Source of the DNA: Ectothiorhodospiraceae bacterium WFHF3C12
GTDB taxonomy: Bacteria > Pseudomonadota > Gammaproteobacteria > Nitrococcales > Nitrococcaceae
Assembly: GCA_013519935.1 (NCBI GenBank)
Contig: JACDUA010000004.1
Span: 1-64,000, forward strand
Reading direction: 5' to 3'
Length of the DNA stretch: 64,000 nucleotides
Below the pieces are notes generated by a model, which was not told where the DNA came from, did no database searches, and saw only the letters and a program-made list of their open reading frames with translations. The position numbers and the translations under genes were made by a program. Numbering within the stretch: the first letter of the stretch is position 1; each line of letters starts with the position of its first letter. Shown here one piece after another: positions 55,915 to 63,637 of this stretch.

Positions 55915-56130
55915 CGCTTAAGACTGCAACGTGGTCCAGCCAACCCGCTACGTGGTTGCAGCTCGGAAAGTCATTCAGCACACCCGGTCCGAATCCCCTC
56001 TGAGCTTCGAACCTCCAACGGCGAGCTTGCGCGCGAACTTCAGCAGGAACTGCTGCCGATGGCAGCGGCGGGTAATGTGCCAGAAAGACCCCACCTGAAA
56101 GACGGAGTTGGTCCCGGGACACCGTTCCAT
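55915..56130 (-). pseudogene. Decayed RAYT/IS200-like transposase
   Basis: Two reading frames together resemble the N-terminal part of a REP-associated tyrosine transposase. Frame one reads MERCPGTNSVFQVGSFWHIT then RRCHRQQFLLKFARK; after a frameshift near 56030 the other frame reads RRWRFEAQRGFGPGVLN and SCNHVAGWLDH, where intact proteins have a hydrophobic strand and the SNHIHLL motif. No full-length frame follows. The limits are approximate. The transposase identity is by remembered family likeness. Confidence 0.5.
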
Positions 56131-56262
56131 CCTTAGAGCGTGATTTTGACGCTTGGAATCGGCCTTCCAAGCCGCCTCAGCACCTTCCAGACGACACCTT
56201 GCTCTTTCCACTCGGCTAGTTGAGCAGGTGCGACCCGGGACTACCCGCGCCCCGACAACGCT

Positions 56263-56334
56263 GCCCAACGATGAAGCCCAGCTGCCGCCCGACCGCGCAG
56301 CGGTTGGCAGCTGGAGCACATGGTCATGCGCCGT
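56263..56334 (-). repeat. attC-like site (4th, partly decayed)
   Basis: On the minus strand the site ends with GTTGGGC (R', 56263-56269). The inner arms CTCCAGCTGCC and GGCAGCTGGGC are paired around a GC-rich loop. The outer 5' box RYYYAAC is not clear, and the sequence from 56317 resembles the same box only weakly. Core is shared with 57205-57276. Confidence 0.5.
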
Positions 56335-56401
56335 ACGTGTCTCCATGATCCAATCCCTCCCCAACGCTCCATGCAGGCGAAGGCCCAGCGGCATCCGCAC
56401 A

Positions 56402-56716
56402 TCAGGTTCCCACGAGAGCGATGTGCCTCAGTACACCCATGCTCGCTATGGCCCATATGGAGAATATGAGGGCTAGCAAGGTCTTTAAGACACTAGACTT
56501 CATGTCGAGATCTCGCAGGCAAGTCGTACATAGTCTGTTGTTCACGCGCACAACAGGGTCCGCCACTACGGTCCGAAGTTCGTCTTTTGCCCGAACCTCT
56601 CCACAGCGTGTGCACCTGCCAGAGTGATACCGGTAATTCCAGCGCAATACCCTGTATACGCCGTACGGGAGAAGAACCAACCACGGTAGTAAGATCAGCC
56701 TTTCATCCAAAGGCAT
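56402..56716 (-). CDS. Cassette gene: membrane protein with zinc-ribbon-like CxxC pairs
   Basis: A 104-residue protein with an N-terminal helix (LILLPWLVLLPYGVYRVL), a central CTRCGEVRAKDE ... CTTCLRDLD (two CxxC pairs about 30 apart, a zinc-ribbon-like fold) and a C-terminal helix (LLALIFSIWAIASMGVL). It lies between two attC-like sites, read in the direction expected for a cassette. No family recognised. Confidence 0.65.
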   Translation of the reverse strand: MPLDERLILLPWLVLLPYGVYRVLRWNYRYHSGRCTRCGEVRAKDELRTVVADPVVRVNNRLCTTCLRDLDMKSSVLKTLLALIFSIWAIASMGVLRHIALVGT

Positions 56717-56726
56717 ACATCAGCCC

Positions 56727-56785
56727 GCATAACGCTCGAATGCCGCGCCGCCAAGTGGCGTCGGCTTGAATGAATTATTTGGGGC
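56727..56785 (-). repeat. attC recombination site (best preserved)
   Basis: On the minus strand the 59-bp site reads AATTCATTCAAGCCGACGCC then CTT, then GCGGCGCGGC, and ends in GAGC-GTTATGC. It closely matches the attC sites of class 1 integron aadA cassettes (AATTC-TTCAAGCCGACGCCGCTTCGCGGCGCGGC). The 5' R'' box is altered (CCCAAAT instead of a YYYAAC). The palindrome GCCGACGCC/GGCGGCGCGGC forms the stem. Confidence 0.8.
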
Positions 56786-56814
56786 GCGCGTTCTGCACCA
56801 TTTCTATGCTGCCC

Positions 56815-57156
56815 TCAGGACTGCGGGTCGAACCCGAAGACGCGCAGCTCTTGGTGACAACGACAGGCCTTCGCGATGCGCACCGCCCACGCGACGGCCT
56901 CCTCGCGTGAGGGTATTTCAAGCACAGTGAAGCCGCCGTTAAGCGGGGGCGCCCATGGGTAGCCGCCCTCGGCGACCGACCCGTCGGCCGAGACGAGCAC
57001 GGGCGGCACGTCTTCGTCGATGCCACCGCCGAAGACGTAGACGCCGGCGGCTTTCGCCTCCTCGATTACGGCGTGCGCGTCGCGATCCACCGCCTCCCAC
57101 TCGCCTTCCGGCACGACCATCGCAGCACTGGGGAAGGAGATCAGATACTTAGCCAT
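56815..57156 (-). CDS. Cassette gene: YCII-related protein
   Basis: A 113-residue YCII-like protein (MAKYLISFPSAAMVVPEGEW, VYVFGGGIDEDVPPVLVS, GGFTVLEIPSREEAVAWAVR). Many family members are small ferredoxin-like alpha/beta proteins of unknown activity. It begins after GAAGGGAATAACTCT and ends 30 bp before the attC at 56727-56785, with the previous attC ending just upstream at 57205, so it is a complete cassette. Confidence 0.8.
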   Translation of the reverse strand: MAKYLISFPSAAMVVPEGEWEAVDRDAHAVIEEAKAAGVYVFGGGIDEDVPPVLVSADGSVAEGGYPWAPPLNGGFTVLEIPSREEAVAWAVRIAKACRCHQELRVFGFDPQS

Positions 57157-57204
57157 AGAGTTATTCCCTTCAGCGATTGATGTCGCTCGTGGAGCGAGTG
57201 TGCG

Positions 57205-57276
57205 GCCTAACGGTGAAGCTCAACTGCCGCCGGACCGCGCAGCAGTTGGGCGGTCAGATGAAGCGCATTGTTGGGT
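57205..57276 (-). repeat. attC-like site
   Basis: On the minus strand the 72-bp site begins ACCCAAC (57270-57276), has inner arms GCCCAACTGC and GCAGTTGAGC (one mismatch) and ends GTTAGGC (57205-57211). It begins 7 bp after the stop of the cassette gene at 57284, which is the expected layout of a gene cassette. Confidence 0.7.
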
Positions 57277-57283
57277 CGGGGTG

Positions 57284-57529
57284 TTACGAGCGCAGAAGGC
57301 CGCGGACCCCTACGACGCACAGACACAGCCCTGCGAAAAAAGCGGCGCCGTTCATTACTACCGCGGGCAATCCGCTCGCCTCCACGCCGTATTTTGACGA
57401 GCTATACTCGGCGCTGGCCCCGAACACCATTTGCAGCAGTTCAAAACCCGAGAACCCGAATAGGATGAAACCGACAACGGCGAATAGCACGTAACCAGAT
57501 CGGCCGGGTTCCTCTTCATGCTCAGTCAT
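57284..57529 (-). CDS. Cassette gene: small membrane protein
   Basis: An 81-residue protein (MTEHEEEPGRSGYVLFAVVG then FILFGFSGFELLQMVFG; a second helix AAFFAGLCLCVVGVRGLL) with two membrane helices. No family recognised. A start four codons upstream (TTG) exists but the ATG is preferred. It is flanked by attC-like sites, so it is the first cassette of the cluster in reading order. Confidence 0.65.
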   Translation of the reverse strand: MTEHEEEPGRSGYVLFAVVGFILFGFSGFELLQMVFGASAEYSSSKYGVEASGLPAVVMNGAAFFAGLCLCVVGVRGLLRS

Positions 57530-57550
57530 GCTTCCACCCAACAGGTATTA

Positions 57551-57586
57551 GACGGAAATATTCCGTGTCATAACACGGAAACCTTC
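57551..57586 (-). promoter_or_regulatory. Long hairpin in cassette leader
   Basis: TTCCGTGT (57561-57568) and ACACGGAA (57573-57580) form a perfect 8-bp stem with a 4-nt loop, extended by CGGAA/TTCCG beyond two 3-nt bulges. It lies 20-50 bp before the first cassette gene. It may be a transcription or translation control, or the arm of a further attC. Confidence 0.4.
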
Positions 57587-57610
57587 CGCATAATGCTTAT
57601 CACCGCGGTT

Positions 57611-57721
57611 GCCTTAACGGGTCAAGCGCTCGCCGGATAGTTCCATAGCACGACCTCGGCGATCTGCTACCCCGGAGGCCAATGGAACTGCGTCATATCC
57701 GGAAACCCATGAGTGTTATGC
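57611..57721 (-). repeat. attC-like site (long, outermost)
   Basis: On the minus strand it begins GCATAAC (57715-57721) and ends GTTAAGGC (57611-57618). Inside, CCGGATAGTTCCAT (57633-57646) pairs with ATGGAAC (57682-57688) and TATCCGG (57696-57702), which are separated by a 7-nt bulge. A VCR-like long attC is a fair match; the R' box is imperfect. Confidence 0.5.
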
Positions 57722-57788
57722 GGATTAAGAGTCATGGCGTCAGTTCTAACGCTTCAGCGGCAGCGGCACGACTGGCCGCAATGGCTCA

Positions 57789-57876
57789 TCCTTGACCCCT
57801 GGCCTGCGAGGCAGCCGTTGACTCAGGCCTGCCGAACGAGGGGATGCGGGCGTCTGTAATGCTCCAAATTGCCGGC
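57789..57876. repeat. 88-bp direct repeat, right copy
   Basis: Copy of 55605-55691, same orientation. The 450 bp between the outermost attC-like site and the crotonase gene at 58034 hold no gene apart from this repeat. Confidence 0.75.
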
Positions 57877-58033
57877 AAAGCCGATGTCAAACGTGAAGAC
57901 GCAACCCTTCCACACTCCCCTTCCACCTGGTCTCCTGCTCCCGGTTCGTCGGACGTCCTTACTGGACCGTAGTCGACGTACTCACCAACCGTAAGAGTAG
58001 CGAAATGGTTTCCTGTTCATCTCCGTCCTGTCC

Positions 58034-58870
58034 TCAGGTCTCGTGCAACATCCGCTGGACCGCGGCACGATGCGCTCCGGTAGTGAAGCAAATGGGCTCG
58101 GCGAACTCTTCCATGACGATGGCCTGCTCCCAGCTCATGTCGGCCACCTTGCGCATCTGCGTCTTGGCCATGGCGGTGACGTTCTCCGGCAGCTGGCAGA
58201 CCTTATCCGCCCAGGCGGCGGCTTCGTCCAGCAGCTGATCGTGGCGCACGGTTCGGTTAACCAGACCCAGCCGGAGAGCCTCAGCCGCCGACACCCGCTC
58301 GCCGGAGATGAACAGCTCCATGGCCTTGTGGTAGCCCAGCGTCCGGGTCAGGTGCCAGTTGCAGCCAACCTCCGGCGCCAGGCCGATCTTTCCGAAGGCC
58401 ATGACCAGCTCGGCGCGCTCCGAGGCCAGCAGGTAGTCGCAGGCGAAGGCGAAGGACAGGCCCACGCCGGCCGCAGGCCCGTTGATGGCGGCGATGACAT
58501 GGGTGTCGGACTGGCTGAGCGACCGTGCAATGCCCCCGAACTGGTAGCGGATCCAGCGCCAGATGGTGGCCGCACCGTCCTCATCGCTCCGCGCGAACTC
58601 GTCTGCCCGGGCGATGAGCTCCATGTCGCCGCCGGCGCAGAAGGCCGGGTCGGTGCCGGTGAGGATAATCACACGGACATCGAGATCAGCAATCAGCTCG
58701 CGCAGTGTCTCGTGTAGCTGATAACAGAGTACCGGCGTCAGGGAGTTGTAGCGCGCCGGGTTATTGAGGGTAACGGTGGCCACTGCGCCGTCGCGGTGGA
58801 CGTCGACGTAGCGTCGCGTCTCCGACCTACATTCCTCGATCAGGTTTCGGTATTGGGCTGTGTTATCCAT
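58034..58870 (-). CDS. Enoyl-CoA hydratase/isomerase (crotonase family)
   Basis: A 278-residue crotonase: LNNPARYNSLTP, DPAFCAGGDMELIARADEF (CoA loop) and GPAAGVGLSFAFACDYLLAS, with FGKIGLAPEVGCNW at the second catalytic position (Glu present in APEVG). Fatty acid or aromatic breakdown is likely; substrate unknown. The ATG has GGAGGAG upstream; the longer frame is not homologous. The TetR-like remnant upstream may once have controlled it. Confidence 0.85.
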   Translation of the reverse strand: MDNTAQYRNLIEECRSETRRYVDVHRDGAVATVTLNNPARYNSLTPVLCYQLHETLRELIADLDVRVIILTGTDPAFCAGGDMELIARADEFARSDEDGAATIWRWIRYQFGGIARSLSQSDTHVIAAINGPAAGVGLSFAFACDYLLASERAELVMAFGKIGLAPEVGCNWHLTRTLGYHKAMELFISGERVSAAEALRLGLVNRTVRHDQLLDEAAAWADKVCQLPENVTAMAKTQMRKVADMSWEQAIVMEEFAEPICFTTGAHRAAVQRMLHET

Positions 58871-59017
58871 GAAGATCGCTCCTCCGCCGTCGCGTCGATA
58901 TCGCAACTGCCCCGCCAGGGCAACCGTCCGTAGGCAAGCGGGCCTCACGACACGCTAGTCGACCAGGCCATGGCTTTCAATAAGCAATGAAAACGGTTTC
59001 ATTATATTCATGACCTA

Positions 59018-59251
59018 TTGACGCACACCCGGGATGCGGGCGCAGACGCGCGGGCCCATTCTCGGGACTGCACTGGCCCTCGTCGCCCCGGGGTGGGTAG
59101 GTCGCCGGCGGACATACCCGCCGTGGCGGCGGACGCGGAAGTCTCCACTGGGCTTATCCACCGCTACTTCGGTTCCAAGGCAGCACTGTTCGACGCCGTA
59201 CCTGGTGCCACACGGTCGGTTCAAACGGTCCAAGATGATCTACGCGACTGA
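59018..59251 (+). pseudogene. TetR-family regulator remnant
   Basis: A 77-codon frame whose C-terminal half reads EVSTGLIHRYFGSKAALFDA, the recognition helix region of TetR repressors. The N-terminal helix-turn-helix start is degraded (no clear leading helix) and the ligand-binding domain is missing: the frame ends at 59251 with no continuation. It lies divergent from the crotonase gene. Confidence 0.55.
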
Positions 59252-59405
59252 CCGCTTCGGTTCGACATTTGCCCCCAATCCACGATGGGCTTCGCGCACC
59301 GTACCTTCGCCTTCCTTTCATAAGCCGAGGCCACGAACCGGAGTCGGCGCAGAGTCGTATCACCCGGGGCCGGAATCACCGCCGCGGGACGCGACTGGAG
59401 GACAA

Positions 59406-59816
59406 TCATTCATGCCCCAGTTGAGCGAGGCCTGCCTTGTTGTCCCACTCCACCCATGCTTCAACAATCCGTCCTTCCTCAATGCGGTAGATGGCGATGT
59501 AGTCCGCGACCATCTTCCTGTTGCTCGGCGGGAAAGGGCCCAGCGGGCCGGACTGCGTACCAATGAAGCGGTGGCGCGCCGCGACCTTGTCGTCCTCGGC
59601 GATGAGGTCAAGCAAGTCCTCTTTACCGTCGGGAAAGGCCGTTGTCTCGGACTCGAGGAACCCGATCAGGTCATCCAGGCTTCTGACACCCGGCTCCCCG
59701 GCCGCGTAGCTGTGACGGACAAAGCCCGGCGAGACGATGGTGCGAAGGTCGGTCCACGCCGAGGCATTGATGGCCTCGACGAAGGCTCGGACCAGCTCCT
59801 TGTTGGTGTCGCTCAC
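59406..59816 (-). CDS. SnoaL/NTF2-like protein
   Basis: A 136-residue NTF2-fold protein: KELVRAFVEAINASAWTDL, DLIAEDDKVAARHRFIGTQ and YIAIYRIEEGRIVEAWVEWD. SnoaL-like polyketide cyclases, isomerases and binding proteins share this fold, so activity is open. The GTG start has GGAGG upstream; the longer frame adds 14 residues. It lies 54 bp downstream of the TolB-N/TPR gene in the same direction, so co-transcription is possible. Confidence 0.72.
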   Translation of the reverse strand: MSDTNKELVRAFVEAINASAWTDLRTIVSPGFVRHSYAAGEPGVRSLDDLIGFLESETTAFPDGKEDLLDLIAEDDKVAARHRFIGTQSGPLGPFPPSNRKMVADYIAIYRIEEGRIVEAWVEWDNKAGLAQLGHE

Positions 59817-59870
59817 GCCTGACCTCCAGGTCCGCGGCCGTTCCAGCTGGCGATGCACGACACCGCCGAA

Positions 59871-61715
59871 TCATTGCCCTGCACGATGGGTGATTCGCCA
59901 CTTGATCTCCCGCTCCGGCACGTAGCTGCAGAACAGGCCCGTCCTCACCGAATTGGACAGGTGCCTGCCCAGGGCCGGGTGTACCTTTCCAACACGGCGG
60001 ATCGCATGACGGATGCGCCATGTCACCGACGATCGTGCGCGCTCGGCGAGGTCCCCCATGCGACGCCGCCGGCCACCGATGCCGAGCGCCCTGGAAAGCC
60101 CTTCAACCAGCCGGTCGAGCTCGGTGCGCAGCGTTTCCGCATGACCGACGTCGTTCATGTCCTCCGCCTCGGCCAGTTCTTCCTGAAGCTCCCGAATCCG
60201 GAGCTTGAGCGCCTGGCGGCCCCGCTCGTCGAGCACGGCTTCTCCGGCATCGTCGTCTTCACGCCCTGCCAGGTCGAGGCAATGGAACTCCTCGCCCGGC
60301 CTCGCCAGCAACCGGACCAGGTCGTGCAGGCCTTTCAGGTCCGGCAGGGCTGAGCGTACGCCTTCGAAATCGACCCACCAGCCGGCCCCCTCGCGGGACA
60401 GGGCCGCCTCGGAAGCTGCACCCGCGCCTGCTCGCGGAGCCGCCGGCCTGTGCAGTACGCTTCCTCCTAGCAGCCGACACCCCTCGGCAACGAGGGCAAT
60501 ATCCTCCTCGCGGCGAAACGGGTTGTAGGCGACAAGCCATTCGAATGCCTCGCCCGGCTCGGGCTCGCGGCCGTGCGTAATACGCCGGCGGAACTCGGTA
60601 TCGAACAACGTGAGGAAACGCCGTGCCTTGTCCCATTGGCCGAGATGAGCGCAGGCCATGGCGGAGAAGGCGGGTATGTCGATGATCATCACGCCCGCGG
60701 CGCGCTCGGCGGTCTTCAGCGCTTGCTCGAAGTCGCCCATGACGAACGGCGGGAAGGCCGCGTAAGCATAGTAGTAGTTGGGATGGTAGGGATTGAGCCG
60801 CGTGGCCTTCTCCGCGTGGGCCAGCGCGGCCTCGGGGCGACCGAGATAGACTTCCGCCGGGACGAGCTGGATCAGCAACTCGGCGTCATTCGGGGCGAGC
60901 GCGACGGCCCGGTCGATATACCACGACGCACGGGCGAATTCCCGGCGATAGAGCAGGATGCGGCCGACAACAAGATGCAGCCAGGGGTTGCGGTCGTCGA
61001 TCGCCAGTGCCCTGTGCGCGTAGTCGTAAGCCCGCCGGCCTATCTCCTCGAACTCCCCCCAGAAGTCGCAGCTCCACTCGTTGAACCAGGACAATGCGAT
61101 GCCGCCCAGGGCGGCGGAGGATTGGGGGTCGCGATCCAGGATCTGCTCGAACAGTTCGCGTGCCTGCTCGTCGGACTGGCGCGTGCCGTACTTCAGCAGG
61201 GCGATTCCCCGCGCGACGATCTCGAAATCCGCCAGCGTCTCAGGCGTGCGGATGCGGCTTCGCCGCAGCACGTCGCCAAAGACCTGTGCCGAGAACGTGG
61301 CGGCGAGGCGGGCGGTGACCTCGTCGATTACGCCGAGGGGATCGTCCGAGTCGATCTCCAGGTTCTCGTGCCAGACCGGGGTCGCATCCGACGCGGCCAC
61401 GAGGGTCACCGCGGCTCTCAATACCGTGCCCAGCGCCGCCAGCCGCCCCGTGAGAACGTAGTCCGCACCAAGCCGGGCCGCCGCCTCGTTTTCGGGTAGG
61501 TCACCCACCGCCGCCGCTGACTGCGCGGCGATCACCTCGATCCCTCCAAAGCGGGTCAGTTCGCCGATCAGGGCCTCGCCAACCAGGATTGAAAGCGCCG
61601 CATTGTCGCGCAGCGCCACGTCGCCGCGGAAAGGCAGGATGGCCACGACCGGCGCCGCCCGGGAGGCTCCATGGCTCGCGCTCACTGTCCCGTGCCTCAC
61701 ATCGTGAGTGTTCAC
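59871..61715 (-). CDS. TolB-N/TPR protein with conserved C-terminal module
   Basis: A 614-residue protein. N-terminal VVAILPFRGDVAL then ALIGELTRFGGIEVIAAQSA is a TolB-N-like (CadC/adenylate-cyclase-associated) domain, followed by TPR repeats (about 180-420; ARELFEQILDRDPQSSAALG, YDYAHRALAIDDRNPWLHLV). The C-terminus has ALPDLKGLHDLVRLLARPGE and a charged helical module ending HPALGRHLSNSVRTGLFCSY. The usual DNA-binding or cyclase head is missing. The GTG start has AGGAAGG upstream; a second GTG lies 10 codons later. The tail recurs in the partial gene at 63595-64000. Confidence 0.72.
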   Translation of the reverse strand: MNTHDVRHGTVSASHGASRAAPVVAILPFRGDVALRDNAALSILVGEALIGELTRFGGIEVIAAQSAAAVGDLPENEAAARLGADYVLTGRLAALGTVLRAAVTLVAASDATPVWHENLEIDSDDPLGVIDEVTARLAATFSAQVFGDVLRRSRIRTPETLADFEIVARGIALLKYGTRQSDEQARELFEQILDRDPQSSAALGGIALSWFNEWSCDFWGEFEEIGRRAYDYAHRALAIDDRNPWLHLVVGRILLYRREFARASWYIDRAVALAPNDAELLIQLVPAEVYLGRPEAALAHAEKATRLNPYHPNYYYAYAAFPPFVMGDFEQALKTAERAAGVMIIDIPAFSAMACAHLGQWDKARRFLTLFDTEFRRRITHGREPEPGEAFEWLVAYNPFRREEDIALVAEGCRLLGGSVLHRPAAPRAGAGAASEAALSREGAGWWVDFEGVRSALPDLKGLHDLVRLLARPGEEFHCLDLAGREDDDAGEAVLDERGRQALKLRIRELQEELAEAEDMNDVGHAETLRTELDRLVEGLSRALGIGGRRRRMGDLAERARSSVTWRIRHAIRRVGKVHPALGRHLSNSVRTGLFCSYVPEREIKWRITHRAGQ

Positions 61716-61820
61716 CTCACGCCTTCCTGGGTGAACGGCGGCTGAAGGCACCACACTCAAGCATAGTCCACGGCGTCTGGCGCCTCCAGCCGGTATCTCA
61801 AGCCCAAGGAGGACGATGAA

Positions 61821-62765
61821 ATGGCGAAGTACCGGCACCACCTGCCCCAGCTCGACGGCGGCCTGTTCGTGACCGACGGGGGCATCGAGACCACCCTTAT
61901 CTTTCATGATGGCCAGGACCTGCCCCACTTCGCGGCCTTCCATCTGCTGAAGGACGAGACCGGCACGGAACTGCTGCGCGACTACTTCCGCCGCCACGCG
62001 CGGGTTGCCCGGGCAAATGGCACCGGCTTCATCTTTGAGAGCGCCACGTGGCGGTCGAGTCCGGACTGGGGCGCGAGGCTCGGCTATTCGGCCGAGGAGC
62101 TGGACGCGGCGAACCGCAAGGCGATCGCCATGCTCCTGGACCTTCGCGCTGAATTCGAGTCAGCCGACATGCCCTGCGTCGTCAGCGGCTGCATTGGTCC
62201 AAGGGGCGACGGCTACGACCCCGGCCAGGTGATGACCGTCGATGACGCGCAGGCCTATCACGCGGCTCAGGCGCGGAGCTTCGCCGAGGCGGGCGCTGAC
62301 ATGATCACCTCGATCACCACGACCAACGTCCCCGAGGCGATCGGCATCGCCCGGGCGGCGCAAGCCGAGGGCATGCCCGTGGTCATCTCCTTCACCGTCG
62401 AGACCGACGGCCGCCTGCCGACCGGCCAGACGCTGGCCGAGGCAATCGGGCTCGTGGACGAAGCCACCGGCAACGGGCCGGCCTACTACATGGTCAACTG
62501 CGCCCATCCGAGCCACTTCGAGAACGTGCTCAATGGCGAGCCGTGGATGGAGCGCCTGCGCGGGCTGCGCTGTAACGCCTCGAAGAAGAGTCACGCCGAA
62601 CTGGACGAAGCCGACGAGCTGGATGCCGGGAACCCGGTGGAGCTCGGTGCCGATTACGCGGCCCTGCGGCAGCGCTTCCCGCGGATCAACGTGGTTGGCG
62701 GATGCTGCGGCACCGATCACCGGCATATCCACGAAATCTGCGTGGCCTGCAAGAGCGCCGCGTAA
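61821..62765 (+). CDS. Homocysteine S-methyltransferase
   Basis: A 314-residue TIM-barrel zinc enzyme of the MmuM/betaine-homocysteine methyltransferase type. TDGGIETTLIFHDG at the N-terminus, MVNCAHPSHF (first Cys near 228) and VVGGCCGTDHRHI (two Cys near 294) are the zinc ligands. It makes methionine from homocysteine with a methyl donor such as S-methylmethionine. The start has AAGGAGGACGATGAA upstream. It is divergent from the TolB-N/TPR gene. Confidence 0.88.
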   Translation: MAKYRHHLPQLDGGLFVTDGGIETTLIFHDGQDLPHFAAFHLLKDETGTELLRDYFRRHARVARANGTGFIFESATWRSSPDWGARLGYSAEELDAANRKAIAMLLDLRAEFESADMPCVVSGCIGPRGDGYDPGQVMTVDDAQAYHAAQARSFAEAGADMITSITTTNVPEAIGIARAAQAEGMPVVISFTVETDGRLPTGQTLAEAIGLVDEATGNGPAYYMVNCAHPSHFENVLNGEPWMERLRGLRCNASKKSHAELDEADELDAGNPVELGADYAALRQRFPRINVVGGCCGTDHRHIHEICVACKSAA

Positions 62766-62950
62766 TGACGCTATCGCCGGGCGGGTCCCGGCCATTGGAG
62801 TCCCGGCGGCAGCGTGTTCGGGTCGGAGGGCGGCGGGCCGTCGCCCTCCCCGACCCGTTGATCCGCGGCCATACCTGGCACGTCGGTCGCCCGGTCGGCG
62901 CCGTCGCAAGCGCGGCAGGAGGGGCCACCATCAGCACTGGAGGTGCAGCA

Positions 62951-63637
62951 ATGTTGTGCGTTTACGGGCCGGCTGGCTCACATTTCAACATCCGCTGGGC
63001 GCGGCACGCGGATGCGATTGATATCGCGCGGTTGTTCCTGATGTCGTCCGACGGGCTCGCCGCCTACATCTGGGGCGCGCACGCCCAGGGCGGGCAGTCG
63101 CTTGAAGAGCTCGGCGCGGCGCGCTATGCCCGCGAAGGCGTGGCCTTCTCCTATCAGAACTGCCTGCTCGCCAGCCGTGAACAGGAGGTTCTGGGCATGC
63201 TCCATGCCTTTCGGATGCCGACGCGCAATCCGGAGGAGATCGAGCCTGACCCCGTCCTGCGTCCCTATGCCGAGCTCGAGGATGCCGGCTCGCTGTATAT
63301 CTCGGGTCTGGCCGTGTATCAGCGACACCGCCGCACGGGGGTCGGCGGGGCCCTTCTTGACTGCGCCGAGGCCCTCGCGATCCAGCGCGGGCTGCCGCGC
63401 CTCTCACTCATCTGCTTCGAGCGAAACGCCTACGCGCGTGCCTTCTACGCCCGCAGGGGATTCGACGTGTTGGACCGGCGTCCGGTTACGCCGCATCCGG
63501 CGCTGCACTACAGCGACGGCGATGCGCTGCTCATGGTACGCCCCGTGGATGCTTCGGACGCGGCGACGAGGAGCGGGCTATCCAGCTATATCCGTCACGT
63601 TTCCCACTCGATGGGAACACGCGGGTCGGGCTCATAG
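62951..63637 (+). CDS. GNAT family N-acetyltransferase
   Basis: A 228-residue acetyltransferase: FNIRWARHADAIDIARLFLM, LAVYQRHRRTGVGGALLDCA (acetyl-CoA loop) and ERNAYARAFYARRGFDVLD. The substrate is not known. The ATG is preceded by GGAGGTG; the longer frame overlaps the previous gene. It overlaps the convergent partial gene by 43 bp. Confidence 0.82.
   Translation: MLCVYGPAGSHFNIRWARHADAIDIARLFLMSSDGLAAYIWGAHAQGGQSLEELGAARYAREGVAFSYQNCLLASREQEVLGMLHAFRMPTRNPEEIEPDPVLRPYAELEDAGSLYISGLAVYQRHRRTGVGGALLDCAEALAIQRGLPRLSLICFERNAYARAFYARRGFDVLDRRPVTPHPALHYSDGDALLMVRPVDASDAATRSGLSSYIRHVSHSMGTRGSGS

Noticed and set aside
55691-56170. A 159-codon minus-strand frame overlapping the transposase remnant
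   Set aside because: Only about 35 codons in its middle resemble the transposase; the rest reads through repeats and is not a gene.
57541-57592. Second attC between ACCCAAC (57536-57542) and ATAATGC
   Set aside because: The outer boxes do not pair and the stem is better read as a leader hairpin; kept only as a regulatory candidate.
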